Shown: positions 46,301-53,600 of the stretch, piece by piece
How positions within the stretch are numbered: position 1 is the first letter of the stretch
Layout: each line of letters begins with the position of its first letter
DNA from: Streptomyces roseoviridis
Lineage (GTDB): Bacteria > Actinomycetota > Actinomycetes > Streptomycetales > Streptomycetaceae
Direction: 5' to 3'
DNA: 64,000 bases
Assembly: GCF_039535235.1 (NCBI RefSeq)
Contig: NZ_BAAAWU010000001.1
Coordinates: forward strand, 620,001 to 684,000
The notes under the pieces: generated by a model
The model's database searches: none
Seen by the model: the letters and a program-made list of their open reading frames with translations, nothing else
Told to the model about the DNA's origin: nothing
Position numbers and translations under genes: made by a program

Positions 46301-48946
46301 GCGGGCCGTGTTCTGGTGGTCGTAGAGGTTCATGCCGCTGCCGGCGAAGACGCCGATGCGGGTCTCGGGCGCCGACGCCGCGTGACCGGCCTGTTCCAGT
46401 GCCTCGTGGCAGCATTCGAGGAAGAGCCGGTGGGCGGGGTCGGTGAGTCCGGCCTCCTTCGGGTTCATGCCGAAGAACTCGGCGTCGAAGCCCTCGATGT
46501 CGTCGAGGACACCGCCGACGGGCACGTGGGACGGTGCTGCGGAGCGGCGCGGGAAGACGCTGACGTTGTCCCTGCCGTCGCGGAGGTTGTCCCAGAAGGC
46601 GTCGACCGAAGCGGCGCCGGGGAGGCGGGCGGAGAGGCCGATGATCGCGATGCGGTGCTCGGGCCGGGCCGGGTCGCCGGGGGCGGCCTCCGGGGCGGGG
46701 GCCTCGGGGGCGGGCGCCTCGGAGGCGTGCCGGGAGCTCGCCCGGACGGTGGACGGCCCTGCGGGCAGGGGCGGTTCGCCCACCAGGTGGGCGGCGAGGG
46801 CGGCGACGGTGGGGTGCTCGAAGGGGGCGGTGACCGGGACGGTCCGGCCCAGGCGCTGTTCCAGACGGCCCCGGAGCCGGCCGAGGGCGAGGGAGGTCAG
46901 GCCCAGCTCGTAGAAGGGCGTGTACGGGTCGACCGGCTGCCCCACCAGGGCGGCAACGGCCTCCCGTACCTCGTCCAGCATCGCGTCCCGAGCGTCGCCG
47001 TCGGCATCGAAGGCGAAGTCGAAGGCGAAGCCGGTGGCGGTGGCGGTGTCCGGAGCGGTGTCGGCGTCAGGGCCCGGCACCACGTCCGGGTCCACCTGCG
47101 CGTCCGGACCCGGGCCCGGGGCCGGGGCCGGGGCCGGGGCCGGGGCCCGGTCGAAGGTGCCCGTGAGCAGGCGGTCGCGCAGTTCCCCGCGCCGGATCTT
47201 CCCGGCCGGTGTGCGCGGGAATTCCGCGTCGGCGACGGGCACGGCGCGGGCGACGGTGAGCCGGAGTCCCGCGAAGACGGCCGCCTTGATCCCGGCGGCG
47301 ACGTCCCGGTCGGTTGCCGGGCTGCCCGAGCCGACGAAGAACACGACGAGCGACTCGCTGCCGGTGGCCGGGTCGGGCACCCCGCAGGCGGCGACGGCGC
47401 CCGCGCGCGTGCCGGGGACGGTGGCGGCGACGTCCTCGACCTCGTGGCAGAGCACGTTGTGCCCGTTGACGATGATCAGGTCCTTGCTCCGGCCGGTGAT
47501 GGTCACCTGCCCGTCGGCGAGGAAGGCGAGATCGCCGGTGGCGAGCCAGTCCCGGCCGGCCGGGAAGGCGGCGCGGTCCGCCTCGGCGTCGCGCACGTAA
47601 CCGGGCGTGACCCGGGCCGCGCAGCGCACCTGGAGCGCACCGACCCGGCGTTCGGGGAGCGGCTCGCCCCGGCCGTCGACGACCCGTACCTCCGTGCGGT
47701 GCGCGGGGGCGCCGACGGACACGAAGGTCAGCACGTCCCGCTCCGGTGTGCCGGCGTCGGCGGTCACGAGGGCGCCGCCGAGGGTGTCCTTCCGGATCCG
47801 GTGCACGGAGCCCGCGCGTCCGAGCCGCCCGTACGTGATGGCCGTGACCGTCTCCGCCATGCCCCAGGCGGGGACGATGTGCTCCTCGCGCACGCCGTAC
47901 GGTCCGAGGGCGCCGAGGAACGCCCGCATCACCGGCAGGGGTATCTGTTCGCCGCCGCACAGGAGCGACCGTATGCCGGTGAGGTCCCAGGTGCGGCCGG
48001 GGTGCTCCGCGACCGCTTCGGCGACCAGCCGGTAGGCGAAGGCGGGCGCCCAGCCGTGGTTCGCGCGGTGCGCGTCGAGGAGGTCCAGCCAGCGCAGGGG
48101 CTCGGCCAGGACGTATCCGGTCGGCGCGTGCACGTTGGTGCAGCCGGCGAACACCTCGAGCAGGTGGGAGAGGAGGAAGGCTCCGCTGTGGTCCAGCGGG
48201 AGCCAGTTCACGCTCGTGTCGCCCGGCCGTACGTCGAGGATCCGGCGGGTGCTCGCGGCGAACTCGGCGAGTCCCGCGTGGGTGAGCCGGGCCGCCTTGG
48301 GCGCTCCGGTGCTGCCGGAGGAGAGCATGAGGAGGGCCACGTCGGAGCCCTCGGGCTCGACGACGCCCTCCTCGTACCAGTCGTGCTCGCCGGGTCCGCC
48401 GTGCTCGCCGGGTCCGCCGTGCTCACCGTGCTCGCCGTGGTCGGCTCCGGCCCCCTGCGGCCGTCCGTCGAGGCAGTCCTCGGCGACCGCGGAGCGCAGG
48501 CCGGGGGCGGTGGTGGCCAGGGAGGCGGCGCCCGCCCGGTCGGTGAGCACGAGCGGTTCTTCCAGCAACGCGCAGGCGTGGCGCAGCCGTTCGAGGGCGG
48601 GGGATGCGGGCTCGGCGCGTTCGGCGACGAGCGCGGGCCGGGCGCCGCCGAGCAGGCAGGCCCAGACGGCCGGGAAGAACAGGGGCAGCGGCAGGCCGCA
48701 CAGGACGATGTCCGTGCCGGGGCGCAGGCCGTGCCGCCGCAGCCCGGTGAGCATGCGGCGGGCCTGGGAGAGCAGTTCGGGGTAGCGCAGCGTGCGGGTG
48801 CTGCCGTCGTCCTCGACGATGACGACCCCGGCCTCGGGGTGGCGTTCCGCCGCACGGTGGAGGGCCGCGACGGCGTGCGGCGCGTCGTCGTCGGTGAACT
48901 CCAGCTCCGGCCCTCGGTACAGGGCATGGCCGGGCGCTCGCTCCAT
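37391..48946 (-). CDS. Hybrid PKS-NRPS megasynthase with acyl ligase and luciferase-like monooxygenase
   Basis: 3851 residues from MERAPGHALYRGPELEFTDD, after GAGGAG. Domain order (approximate residues): acyl-AMP ligase 20-590 (LLMLSSGSTGAPKAARL, WGMAETVTAITYG); ACP 645-725 (ELGLTSLALG); KS 763-1191 (VQTACSTSL, VEAHGTGTQLGDP, AIGHLDS; triad complete); AT 1288-1585 (LVLGHSVGEYAAL; RAFHS suggests malonyl-CoA); ACP 1680-1760 (LGADSLALMG); Pro linker; FMN luciferase-like monooxygenase 1916-2266 (HAVWFPERHFDSFG, VVTNLMAQSVEQL); C 2313-2740 (HHIVFDS); A 2763-3291 (YTSGSTGRPKG, NQYGPTE, GKLDR); PCP near 3329 (LGGHSLSAVRL); terminal C 3388-3849 (LHHAVCDGWSM). No KR, DH or TE. It should make an acyl chain extended once, oxidised, joined to an amino acid and released by the last C domain. 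Coupled to an MFS gene. Confidence 0.92.
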   Translation of the reverse strand: MERAPGHALYRGPELEFTDDDAPHAVAALHRAAERHPEAGVVIVEDDGSTRTLRYPELLSQARRMLTGLRRHGLRPGTDIVLCGLPLPLFFPAVWACLLGGARPALVAERAEPASPALERLRHACALLEEPLVLTDRAGAASLATTAPGLRSAVAEDCLDGRPQGAGADHGEHGEHGGPGEHGGPGEHDWYEEGVVEPEGSDVALLMLSSGSTGAPKAARLTHAGLAEFAASTRRILDVRPGDTSVNWLPLDHSGAFLLSHLLEVFAGCTNVHAPTGYVLAEPLRWLDLLDAHRANHGWAPAFAYRLVAEAVAEHPGRTWDLTGIRSLLCGGEQIPLPVMRAFLGALGPYGVREEHIVPAWGMAETVTAITYGRLGRAGSVHRIRKDTLGGALVTADAGTPERDVLTFVSVGAPAHRTEVRVVDGRGEPLPERRVGALQVRCAARVTPGYVRDAEADRAAFPAGRDWLATGDLAFLADGQVTITGRSKDLIIVNGHNVLCHEVEDVAATVPGTRAGAVAACGVPDPATGSESLVVFFVGSGSPATDRDVAAGIKAAVFAGLRLTVARAVPVADAEFPRTPAGKIRRGELRDRLLTGTFDRAPAPAPAPAPGPGPDAQVDPDVVPGPDADTAPDTATATGFAFDFAFDADGDARDAMLDEVREAVAALVGQPVDPYTPFYELGLTSLALGRLRGRLEQRLGRTVPVTAPFEHPTVAALAAHLVGEPPLPAGPSTVRASSRHASEAPAPEAPAPEAAPGDPARPEHRIAIIGLSARLPGAASVDAFWDNLRDGRDNVSVFPRRSAAPSHVPVGGVLDDIEGFDAEFFGMNPKEAGLTDPAHRLFLECCHEALEQAGHAASAPETRIGVFAGSGMNLYDHQNTARTEPPTTGSAPEVPADPATGLLTAIGRQPDFLATRVAYRLGLTGPAIGVQTACSTSLVAVHLAAQSLLSGDCDLAVAGAAAVHTPQDSGYHSHPGSILSPTGRCRAFDADADGTVGGNGVAAVVLKRLDRALADGDTVHAVILASAVNNDGADKAGFSAPGPAGQVDVVRQALRKAAVPPETVTYVEAHGTGTQLGDPVEFEALSRAYGAGTGHTGFCTLGSVKPAIGHLDSCAGMAGLIKTVLMLRHRTLVPTLHLNRPHPALALDGSPFVLGTRLRPWTAPPGIPLRAGVSALGVGGTNAHVILEEAPARRTPAASPHQTATPATLPHPVLVPVSARDPQALAELTGTLRRHLLDHPGLSAADVAATLALGRPHRPHRTAVVGRTPGELAAALEHATADGTPLGREAFAYPGQGSARPGMAREIHAAHPEARRILELCERLYAEESGGTLLPLLLDEDADAGTGTGTGTGDHRPWPTSVAQPALFAHQMALTALWRAAGVTPALVLGHSVGEYAALCAAGALSVEDGLRITAWRGRLMERACPPGGMLTVRADLMTAHRVAERSGSELAAVNGPRSHVLSGTPDALAEARRLLDAEGTPWRTVPVDRAFHSRHLDAVLPELRTLVEGLERRPLRLPLASTLDGAVRPPGWRVDPEYLVRQAREPVRFDLAAAAAAREGCADFLEMGTGEVLARVGRHCLPDSRWRPGQGAAAGEQWQGFLDSLGERYRRGADVDWSRVTPAAGRVPLPGHPLRRRRFPLPTAPSTPAAAPSPAAAAAPSLAPAPASEPVGARARGAVPEDVILGIRELAAVKLGLDPAEVGPEHSFFALGADSLALMGLTADLERRYGVRVPVRELFADADTPRALAELVVRLRGDALEQPAPEPRPEPAPELRPTPTPTPAPEPEPNPEPVPEPVPEAGDGDGGGDLREVVAQQLRFAEHLVDRMTDLMERQLEALSDARSTTAAPAPARAATPAAVTTPAPVTTPAPVTDTAAVPPRGPAPVPDAAMTPVPEPIPAPRPAPAPQPSPQAAPPGCDFSLYFFGDYPETGVADTYGLILEATEFADRNGFHAVWFPERHFDSFGAPFPNPSVLAAALATRTSRVRLHAGSVVLPLHHPVRVAEEWSVVDNLSGGRAGLCFASGWHARDFALAPENFGSHREVMYERLDTVRALWSGRPVTLTAGDGDPVDIRLHPTPVQDRPPLYVAVLGNPGSYRRAAAEGLGVVTNLMAQSVEQLAENIALYRRTRAEHGHDPATGRVVVLVHTYLTKDAETARQEAYRPFVSYLRSSLALFDQVTNSLGFDVDLANTPEEDVEFLLGRAYESYCASRALIGDARSVAETVRRLTEAGADEIACFVDFGVPADKVLAGLPEIDALRRRTGERPAVPSPAAVPAPATVPVPAAVPAPAVLPGPAAPTAAPAPAVTSAVTVTGELTPPERRIWLVEQMYPGTSMYHEPKAIRLDGPLDVDRLRRALRCTVAGQPALRTVFDTVDGEPVRRIHDAVEVDCPVEDHTGSTEEQALAAALAGAAGTGFDLATGPLFSCRLLRLAADRHVLFLLAHHIVFDSSSTVVFTRELAAHYRARPDTARDTVPDTAPAPRPPAARPVPDVAPARRAEVLDFWRRELAGAADATLPSDRARPAVRSGRGASLTHALDGRLTAGLKGFAAQRRSTLFMVLTAAIGAVLGRLGGHDDVVVGTAVSARPEGAEDEIGLFLDTVALRVDLAGDPDFTELLRRVKERSTAAYEHRDVPFDELVSALNPRRDPGRNPLFQVMVEYENEGRVDFDPPGLAATLLDMPSARAPFDLGVYLTHHHDGVRFMAEYDTDLFTESDVRRFTDHVEQLLRRVLADPGAPLAALTAPTHTGRVELARLGRAEEPWPAVTETLHGLFEAQARRSPDAVALLSAADGGRTSYAELDRAADRLAARLRARGAGRGERVAVLLPRGPGLITALLAVLKSGAAYLPVDVSQPGPRVEQLLADGRPVLVLTDAATRARHPALEGRRLLTVEPPAPDDAGPDEAAPEQAMPDEAMPDEATPEDPDGLPAVTPDDPAYCIYTSGSTGRPKGVVVPHRGPVNMVLRHLEEHPGLRTLQWTSPAFDVSVQEIFTTLAAGAALVLIDDALRHDPAALVETARRHRVQRMFLPCTPLTYLMETGPRLPDLRELFSAGEALHLTPAFLDFLDRHPDCALHNQYGPTETSVIVTSHRVDPAGGTRPPIGRPLPGVRITLRDATGAEVPRGAAGEIHVGGVAVAYGYHGRPEETAAAFLTTPAGETVYRTGDLARWRNDGTLEFLGRVDDQVKIRGHRVEPAEVKEALTRRPAVRDAAVVPRRNHNGDTELVAYLTPTGPRVPDTAREAEALRADLAAELPDHLVPRHWVWLDRLPVGTSGKLDRSRLPAPEDAAAPAPYDSGDEPATGAEKALHELWCEELGVGRVPVTRSFFELGGHSLSAVRLLNRMAAEHGVALSMADFFRAPTLRAVARLLDAEDPAPPPPAVRPAGPVPMPATLRRLWRRHHERTDPAVYNVVHRVDLHGPLDPEALARALAALVRRHDALRSRGVERDGELLVETLTDVPVDLPLDDLTPLGAPAVDRWCRDEAERPFRMDRAPLFRFRLGRTAEDRWVLMVVLHHAVCDGWSMGILWNDLGRLYRPYRPHGGHGGETAARAAAPAVPLASPAPADLPAPPAAQFTDFARWEAEQLTGPRRARLESFWREELDGARLHIGLPYDRPRPATLSGEGALHRHVVEGPVPDRVAEVAGRLGATPYTVLAASFATWAAGLGGTAARDVVLAASSANRAGRRAHEEIVGLLGDAVLLRARLSEAETFADLVTGLGGTLFGVLDHQALPLEEVVRLVAPQEADGLFPRVLFTVVTTPAPVLRLGEVSATVTSVPVRGAARNELYVVLVPRPGSITVTFEYSTDLFDAATVARWAEEFTRLLATVTSRPDTPLSALTERPALQGRST

Positions 48947-48972
48947 GGGTCGGCTCTCCTCGTGCGTCGACG

Positions 48973-50442
48973 TCAGCGTGGGGTGGTGCGGGGGGCGGGG
49001 AGGCGTGATCGGTCCGCCCGGCGGCGGGCGGTGTACGTGGTGAGCAGCAGGGTCAGCGCGCCGCAGCAAGCCAGGCCGTGGAAGAGGCCCACGACCACGA
49101 GGGCCGGCCATGCGTCGAGGGCGGCCGCGGCGCCGACCGTGCCGAGGGTGAAGCCGCAGGTCTCCGCCGTCGCGGACAGGCCGAAGAGACGGCTGCGCTC
49201 CCGGTCCGGGGCCGCCTGGAGGCGGGAGGTGTAGACGATCTCGGTGATTCCGTCCGCGACGCCCGCGAGGCCGGCGACCAGGGCCAGGAGGAGGGGCCCC
49301 GGACCGGTGAAGGCGAGGACGAAGCAGATCGACATCGCGCACGTGCCGACGGCGAAGGCGAGGGTGCCGCCGGGTCCCTCGGCGACGGCCGTCTGCCTCC
49401 GTCCGAGGATCTGGTGGGCCAGGAAGGTGCCCGCGGCCCAGGACGCCCAGAACTGGGTCATGAAGAGGGCGGGGTTGCCGGGCGTGCGGAGTTCGGCGAC
49501 GAGGGGCAGGGCGACGTTGTGCGAGGAGGAGGCGAGGGCGTCGACGCCGCGCAGGACGACCATGCCGAGCAGCAGGGCCGGCACCGTGGTGAGGACCTGC
49601 CTCAGGTTCGCGGCCCCCGGACCTTGCTCCGGCTTCGCCCCTGCCCCTGGCTTCGCCCCTGACTCCGGCGCCGGCTCCGGCGTCGGCTTCTGCTCCGTCC
49701 CCGACCCCGGCTTCGGCTCCGCCCCCGACCCCGACCCCGGCCCCGACTCCGGCTTCGGCTCCGCCCCCGACTCCGACCCCGGCCCCGACTCCTGCTCCGG
49801 GTCTTCGGCCCGTGGCGCATCCTCCGGTTCCTCGGTGCGTACCCGGAGGCGGAGCATCACGGCCGCCGACACCAGGAAGCTGGCGCCGTTCAGGGCGAAC
49901 GCGGCCTCGTGGCCGGCGAGGCCGACGACGGGTGCCGCGGAGGCGAAGCCGGCCACGGTGGCGAGCGAACGGGCCGTCACCAGGCGGCCGTTGGTGCGCA
50001 CCCGCGCCCCGGCGCCCACGAGGACCGGGATCGCGCTGCGCAGGGCCACGTTGAAGAAGGTGTTCCCGGCGCCGAGGACGCTCACCACGACGGCCAGCAG
50101 CCACACCGGCACCGCGCGGCCCTGCACGACGAGGACCGCCATGGCGGCGGCCTGGCACAGGTCCGCCGTGATCATCATCCGCCTGCGGCCGATCGCGGCG
50201 GCCAGCGCACCGGCGCCGAGCCCGGCCAGCAGACCGGCGAACAGCCGCAGGGCCATCAGGAGTCCGAGGCCGAGACCGCTGCCGGTCACCGCGTAGACGA
50301 ACAGGCTCAGGGCGACGAGGTTGAGGAAGGTGCCGTAGGAGGAGACCGCGTAGGCCGCCACGACCGCCCTCAGCTGCCCCGCCGAGGCGGGACCGGACGC
50401 CACACGCGGGGGTCGCCCGGTGACCGAGGCGGCCCGGCGCAT
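48973..50442 (-). CDS. MFS transporter, probable exporter of the PKS-NRPS product
   Basis: About 489 residues if the ATG at 50442 is used; GTG codons up to 27 codons upstream are also possible. Twelve hydrophobic segments are visible (VVAAYAVSSYGTFLNLVALS, LLMALRLFAGLLAGLGAGAL, GQLR... to LLLALVAGLAGVADGI). The loop between halves is a Gly/Ser/Glu/Pro/Lys repeat of over 70 residues (PGSESGAEPKPESGPGSGSG). MFS loop residues include GRRRMM and a second-half EVAYTSR-like ITEIVYTSRLQAAPDR, as in MFS_3 drug exporters. Its stop lies 26 bp before the megasynthase start on the same strand, so the two form an operon. Confidence 0.85.
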   Translation of the reverse strand: MRRAASVTGRPPRVASGPASAGQLRAVVAAYAVSSYGTFLNLVALSLFVYAVTGSGLGLGLLMALRLFAGLLAGLGAGALAAAIGRRRMMITADLCQAAAMAVLVVQGRAVPVWLLAVVVSVLGAGNTFFNVALRSAIPVLVGAGARVRTNGRLVTARSLATVAGFASAAPVVGLAGHEAAFALNGASFLVSAAVMLRLRVRTEEPEDAPRAEDPEQESGPGSESGAEPKPESGPGSGSGAEPKPGSGTEQKPTPEPAPESGAKPGAGAKPEQGPGAANLRQVLTTVPALLLGMVVLRGVDALASSSHNVALPLVAELRTPGNPALFMTQFWASWAAGTFLAHQILGRRQTAVAEGPGGTLAFAVGTCAMSICFVLAFTGPGPLLLALVAGLAGVADGITEIVYTSRLQAAPDRERSRLFGLSATAETCGFTLGTVGAAAALDAWPALVVVGLFHGLACCGALTLLLTTYTARRRADRSRLPAPRTTPR

Positions 50443-50685
50443 CACCTGACGCACGATCACGAGGGTCCGCCGCGGCCGTCGTGGGGTGGTCGACGCGCGT
50501 GCAGCACGGACGGAGGCTACCAAGCGATCACGGACAGCGGGAGTGCGTTGCGAAGGGCGGGGAGATGACGTCCGGGCGACCGGCGCCCTTCCCGGGAGGG
50601 GTGAGGAGACGGGCGTGGGGCGCCTGGGGGCCGGACCCGCCCGGCTGAGCGCGTACGGGCCGCCGCCCCGGTCGCCACCGAGCGG

Positions 50686-53600
50686 TCAGCGGGTGCGCAG
50701 GCCCGGGAATCCGCCCGTCAGCGGCGCGCGTTCGTCCTCCTCGCGGGCCACGACCCACGCGACGCCGTCCACGACGACCGACGGCCGGCCCCCGTGCTCC
50801 GGCCGCCGTCGGACCAGCGGCACGCACACGTACTCGCCGGGCCGCGGTACGGGCTGTCGCAGCGCCTCCGCCGTGGCCCGGCCGCGCGCGTTCGCCGCGA
50901 GGAGCAGCAGCCCGTCCCGGCGGAGCTCCGCGCCGGCGAGGCGCACCACCCATTCCTTCTCCCACGCGCTCTCGCGCACCAGGGGCCGCAGCGCGGTGGC
51001 GGGCACGGTACGGCCCGGGGTACGGCGGAACAGTTCGGCGACACGTCGCACGTCGTCGGGGCGGGCGAGGACCGCGGCGCGGTCCTCGGGGGCGAGGCCG
51101 AGGAGGACGTTCTCGGGGAGCGGCGCGTCCCGGTGCAGCCAGAGCACCGCGCCGGGTGCCAGCGGCCCCTCCTTGGCCCGTACGAGACCGGCCGACCAGC
51201 GGGCGCGCCGGTCGTCGGGGAAGACGACCAGGCACGCGGAGCCTTCCGCCTCGGCCTCGAACGGGGTCGCGCCCGGGCCGTCGAGGGAGAGCCGCACCCG
51301 CAACGGCACCGTTCCCTGCCGCCGTTCCCACACGAGGCCGCCGGTGCGGCCGTCCGGCGCGGGGGCGAAGGGGAGGACGTCGCACAGTGCCTTCGCGAAC
51401 TCCTCCTGCAGCACCTCCCGTTCCGCGTCGCCCAGGTCCCGCACGTCGACGAGTCCCGGGTGCCGGGTTGTCAGGGCGACATCGAGGCAGCGGCGCAGGA
51501 CGCCCGTGAGGGTCCGGCCTTCCGGGTCGAGCTCGTTGAAGAGCCGCGCGAGCTGGAGGAGTTCGGCGTCGTAGGCGGACAGGTCGACGCGCGGGACGAG
51601 GATGACGCACACCACCTCCCCCGAAGGACCGCGCACCTCGCGCGCGGTGAGCTCACGGGTCAGCGCCGCGCCCGCTCCCTCCTCGCGCTCCAGCGTCTCG
51701 TACGCCTCCGGGGAGACGCACAGCACGGCGTCGTCCGGGTAGTTGTCCGCCACCCTGCGGAACTCCGCCGAGCGCAGCATCGTCCGCGTGTACTCGACGG
51801 CGAGGTCCGTGGCCGGGTCGGGCCCCACCGGGCCCCGGTGCACGGCGAGGCGCGGCACGCCCCGCGGTCGGGGTGCGCCGTCCCCCCATCCCGGCAGGGC
51901 GGCCGCGAGTTCGCGCAGGAGCGGGCCGAGCGGCGCGTCGCCGTCGGCCACCAGGAGCAGGCAGTCGTCGAAGGACCGGGTCCGGTAGGGGGCGTTCTCC
52001 AGGAGCGGCCGGTTCGCGAACAGCGCCTCCCTCAGCGGCACGCGGCCGCCTCGGCCGGCGGCAACGTCGATCGCGATGACGGTGGAGGCGCCGTCCTTGC
52101 GGGCGGTACGGAGCAGCCGCCAGGCGTCCTCCCGGGCGGCCGGGTCTCCGTCCCCGAGGCGGTCGAGGTGGTCCAGGAGGTCGAGCGCCTGCCGCGCCGC
52201 GGCCTCGGCCTGGGCGGGACGGTCAAGCCGCAGCAGGGTGGTGGCGGTGCGGACGAGCGCCCGGGCCTGGCCGGCGCGCAGGCCGCGGTCCCGGCAGTGG
52301 CCGGCCAGCCGGACGAGGACGGAGAGCAGTCGCTCGTGCTCGCCGAGGGCGGTGAGGGCCTCGGCGAGGAGGTGCAGGAGGTCCCCGGTCTCCGGCGCCG
52401 TGTCGCCCCAGGGGTACGCCAGGGCCTCCTCGGCCCGGGCGACGGCCGCGCGCGGTCCGTCCGGCAGGACGGCCCATGCGGTCCTCGCGAGCAGCGGCGC
52501 GGCCACCCCGTACGCGGCGGGGTCGCTCTCCAGTCGGCTGGGGCCCACGCCCTGGAGGGCTTCCCAGGCGGTCTCGGGCCGCCCGGCCGCGTACTCCGCC
52601 AGCGCCAGGACGAGTGCCGCCCGCACCTCCCCGTGGCCGTCTCCCCGCGGATCCGGGCCGGTCGCCGCGTGGAGCGCCCTCGCCGCCCGTAGGAACTGCT
52701 CCGGGTGGAGCTCCGCCGCCCCCGCCTCGTGGAGCAGCAGCAGCGTCTCGGCGTCGACGCCGTCGAACGCGAGCGCGTTGGGCACCCACACCTCGGGCCG
52801 TGGGGCTCGTACGGCCCTGATCCGCAGGCGTTCGGCCAGTGCGCCGCCCTCCCGCCGGTCGCGGTAGAGGGCGGCGGCGGCCCGCCGGTAGAACGGGCCG
52901 ATGCGGGCGCGGGCGACCTCTCGCCGCGCCTCGTAGCCCTCGAGCCGTGCGAGCTCGGCCTCGACGACCGCCGGGAAGGCGTACCGGCCGGGGTCCGGCT
53001 GCTCCAACAGCCCTTCCCGTACGAGGCTTTCGAGCTCGGCGGCGACCCGTTCCGGCTCCGCGCGCAGCACGGTCGCCGCCTCGTCGCGGGTGAACTCTCC
53101 CGCGGCGGCGACCGACAGTCCGACGAGGGTGGTGGCGCGCCCCCGGGCGAGGTCGGTGAGCCAGAGGCGGACCGCGCCGGCGGGGCTTTCCGCCCCGCCG
53201 GCGGCTCGCCACTCGGCGGCGTAGCGGCCGGCCTTGGGGACCACCATGGGGTCGCGCGAGCCGAAGGCACCGCCGAGGATGCGCAGGGTGAGCGGCCACC
53301 AGGCGCCGTGCTCGGCGGGTTCGCCGGTGCCCTCGCCGGAGACGGCGAGCAACCGGGCGGCGTCCCGGCCGGTCAGCGGCGGGAGTTCCACGCCCATGTG
53401 GCGCCCGGGCGTTCCTTCCGTGGCGCGGGTGGTGAGGACGACGGCGCAGCCCTCGGGCAGGCCGTCGACGAGCTCCCGCGCGAACTCGTGGGCGATCTGT
53501 TCCGTGGCCACGTCGTCCAGGACGAGCAGGACCCGGCGTCCGCGCAGGGCCCGGTGCAGTGCGCTGACGGCGGCCAGGTCCGCGAACCCGTCGCGGCCCG

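Noticed and set aside
42503..49234. Very long open frame opposite the PKS-NRPS gene
   Set aside because: It is a GC-bias shadow: the antisense frame of a high-GC gene stays open. It shows no domains, while the minus strand shows complete catalytic motifs.
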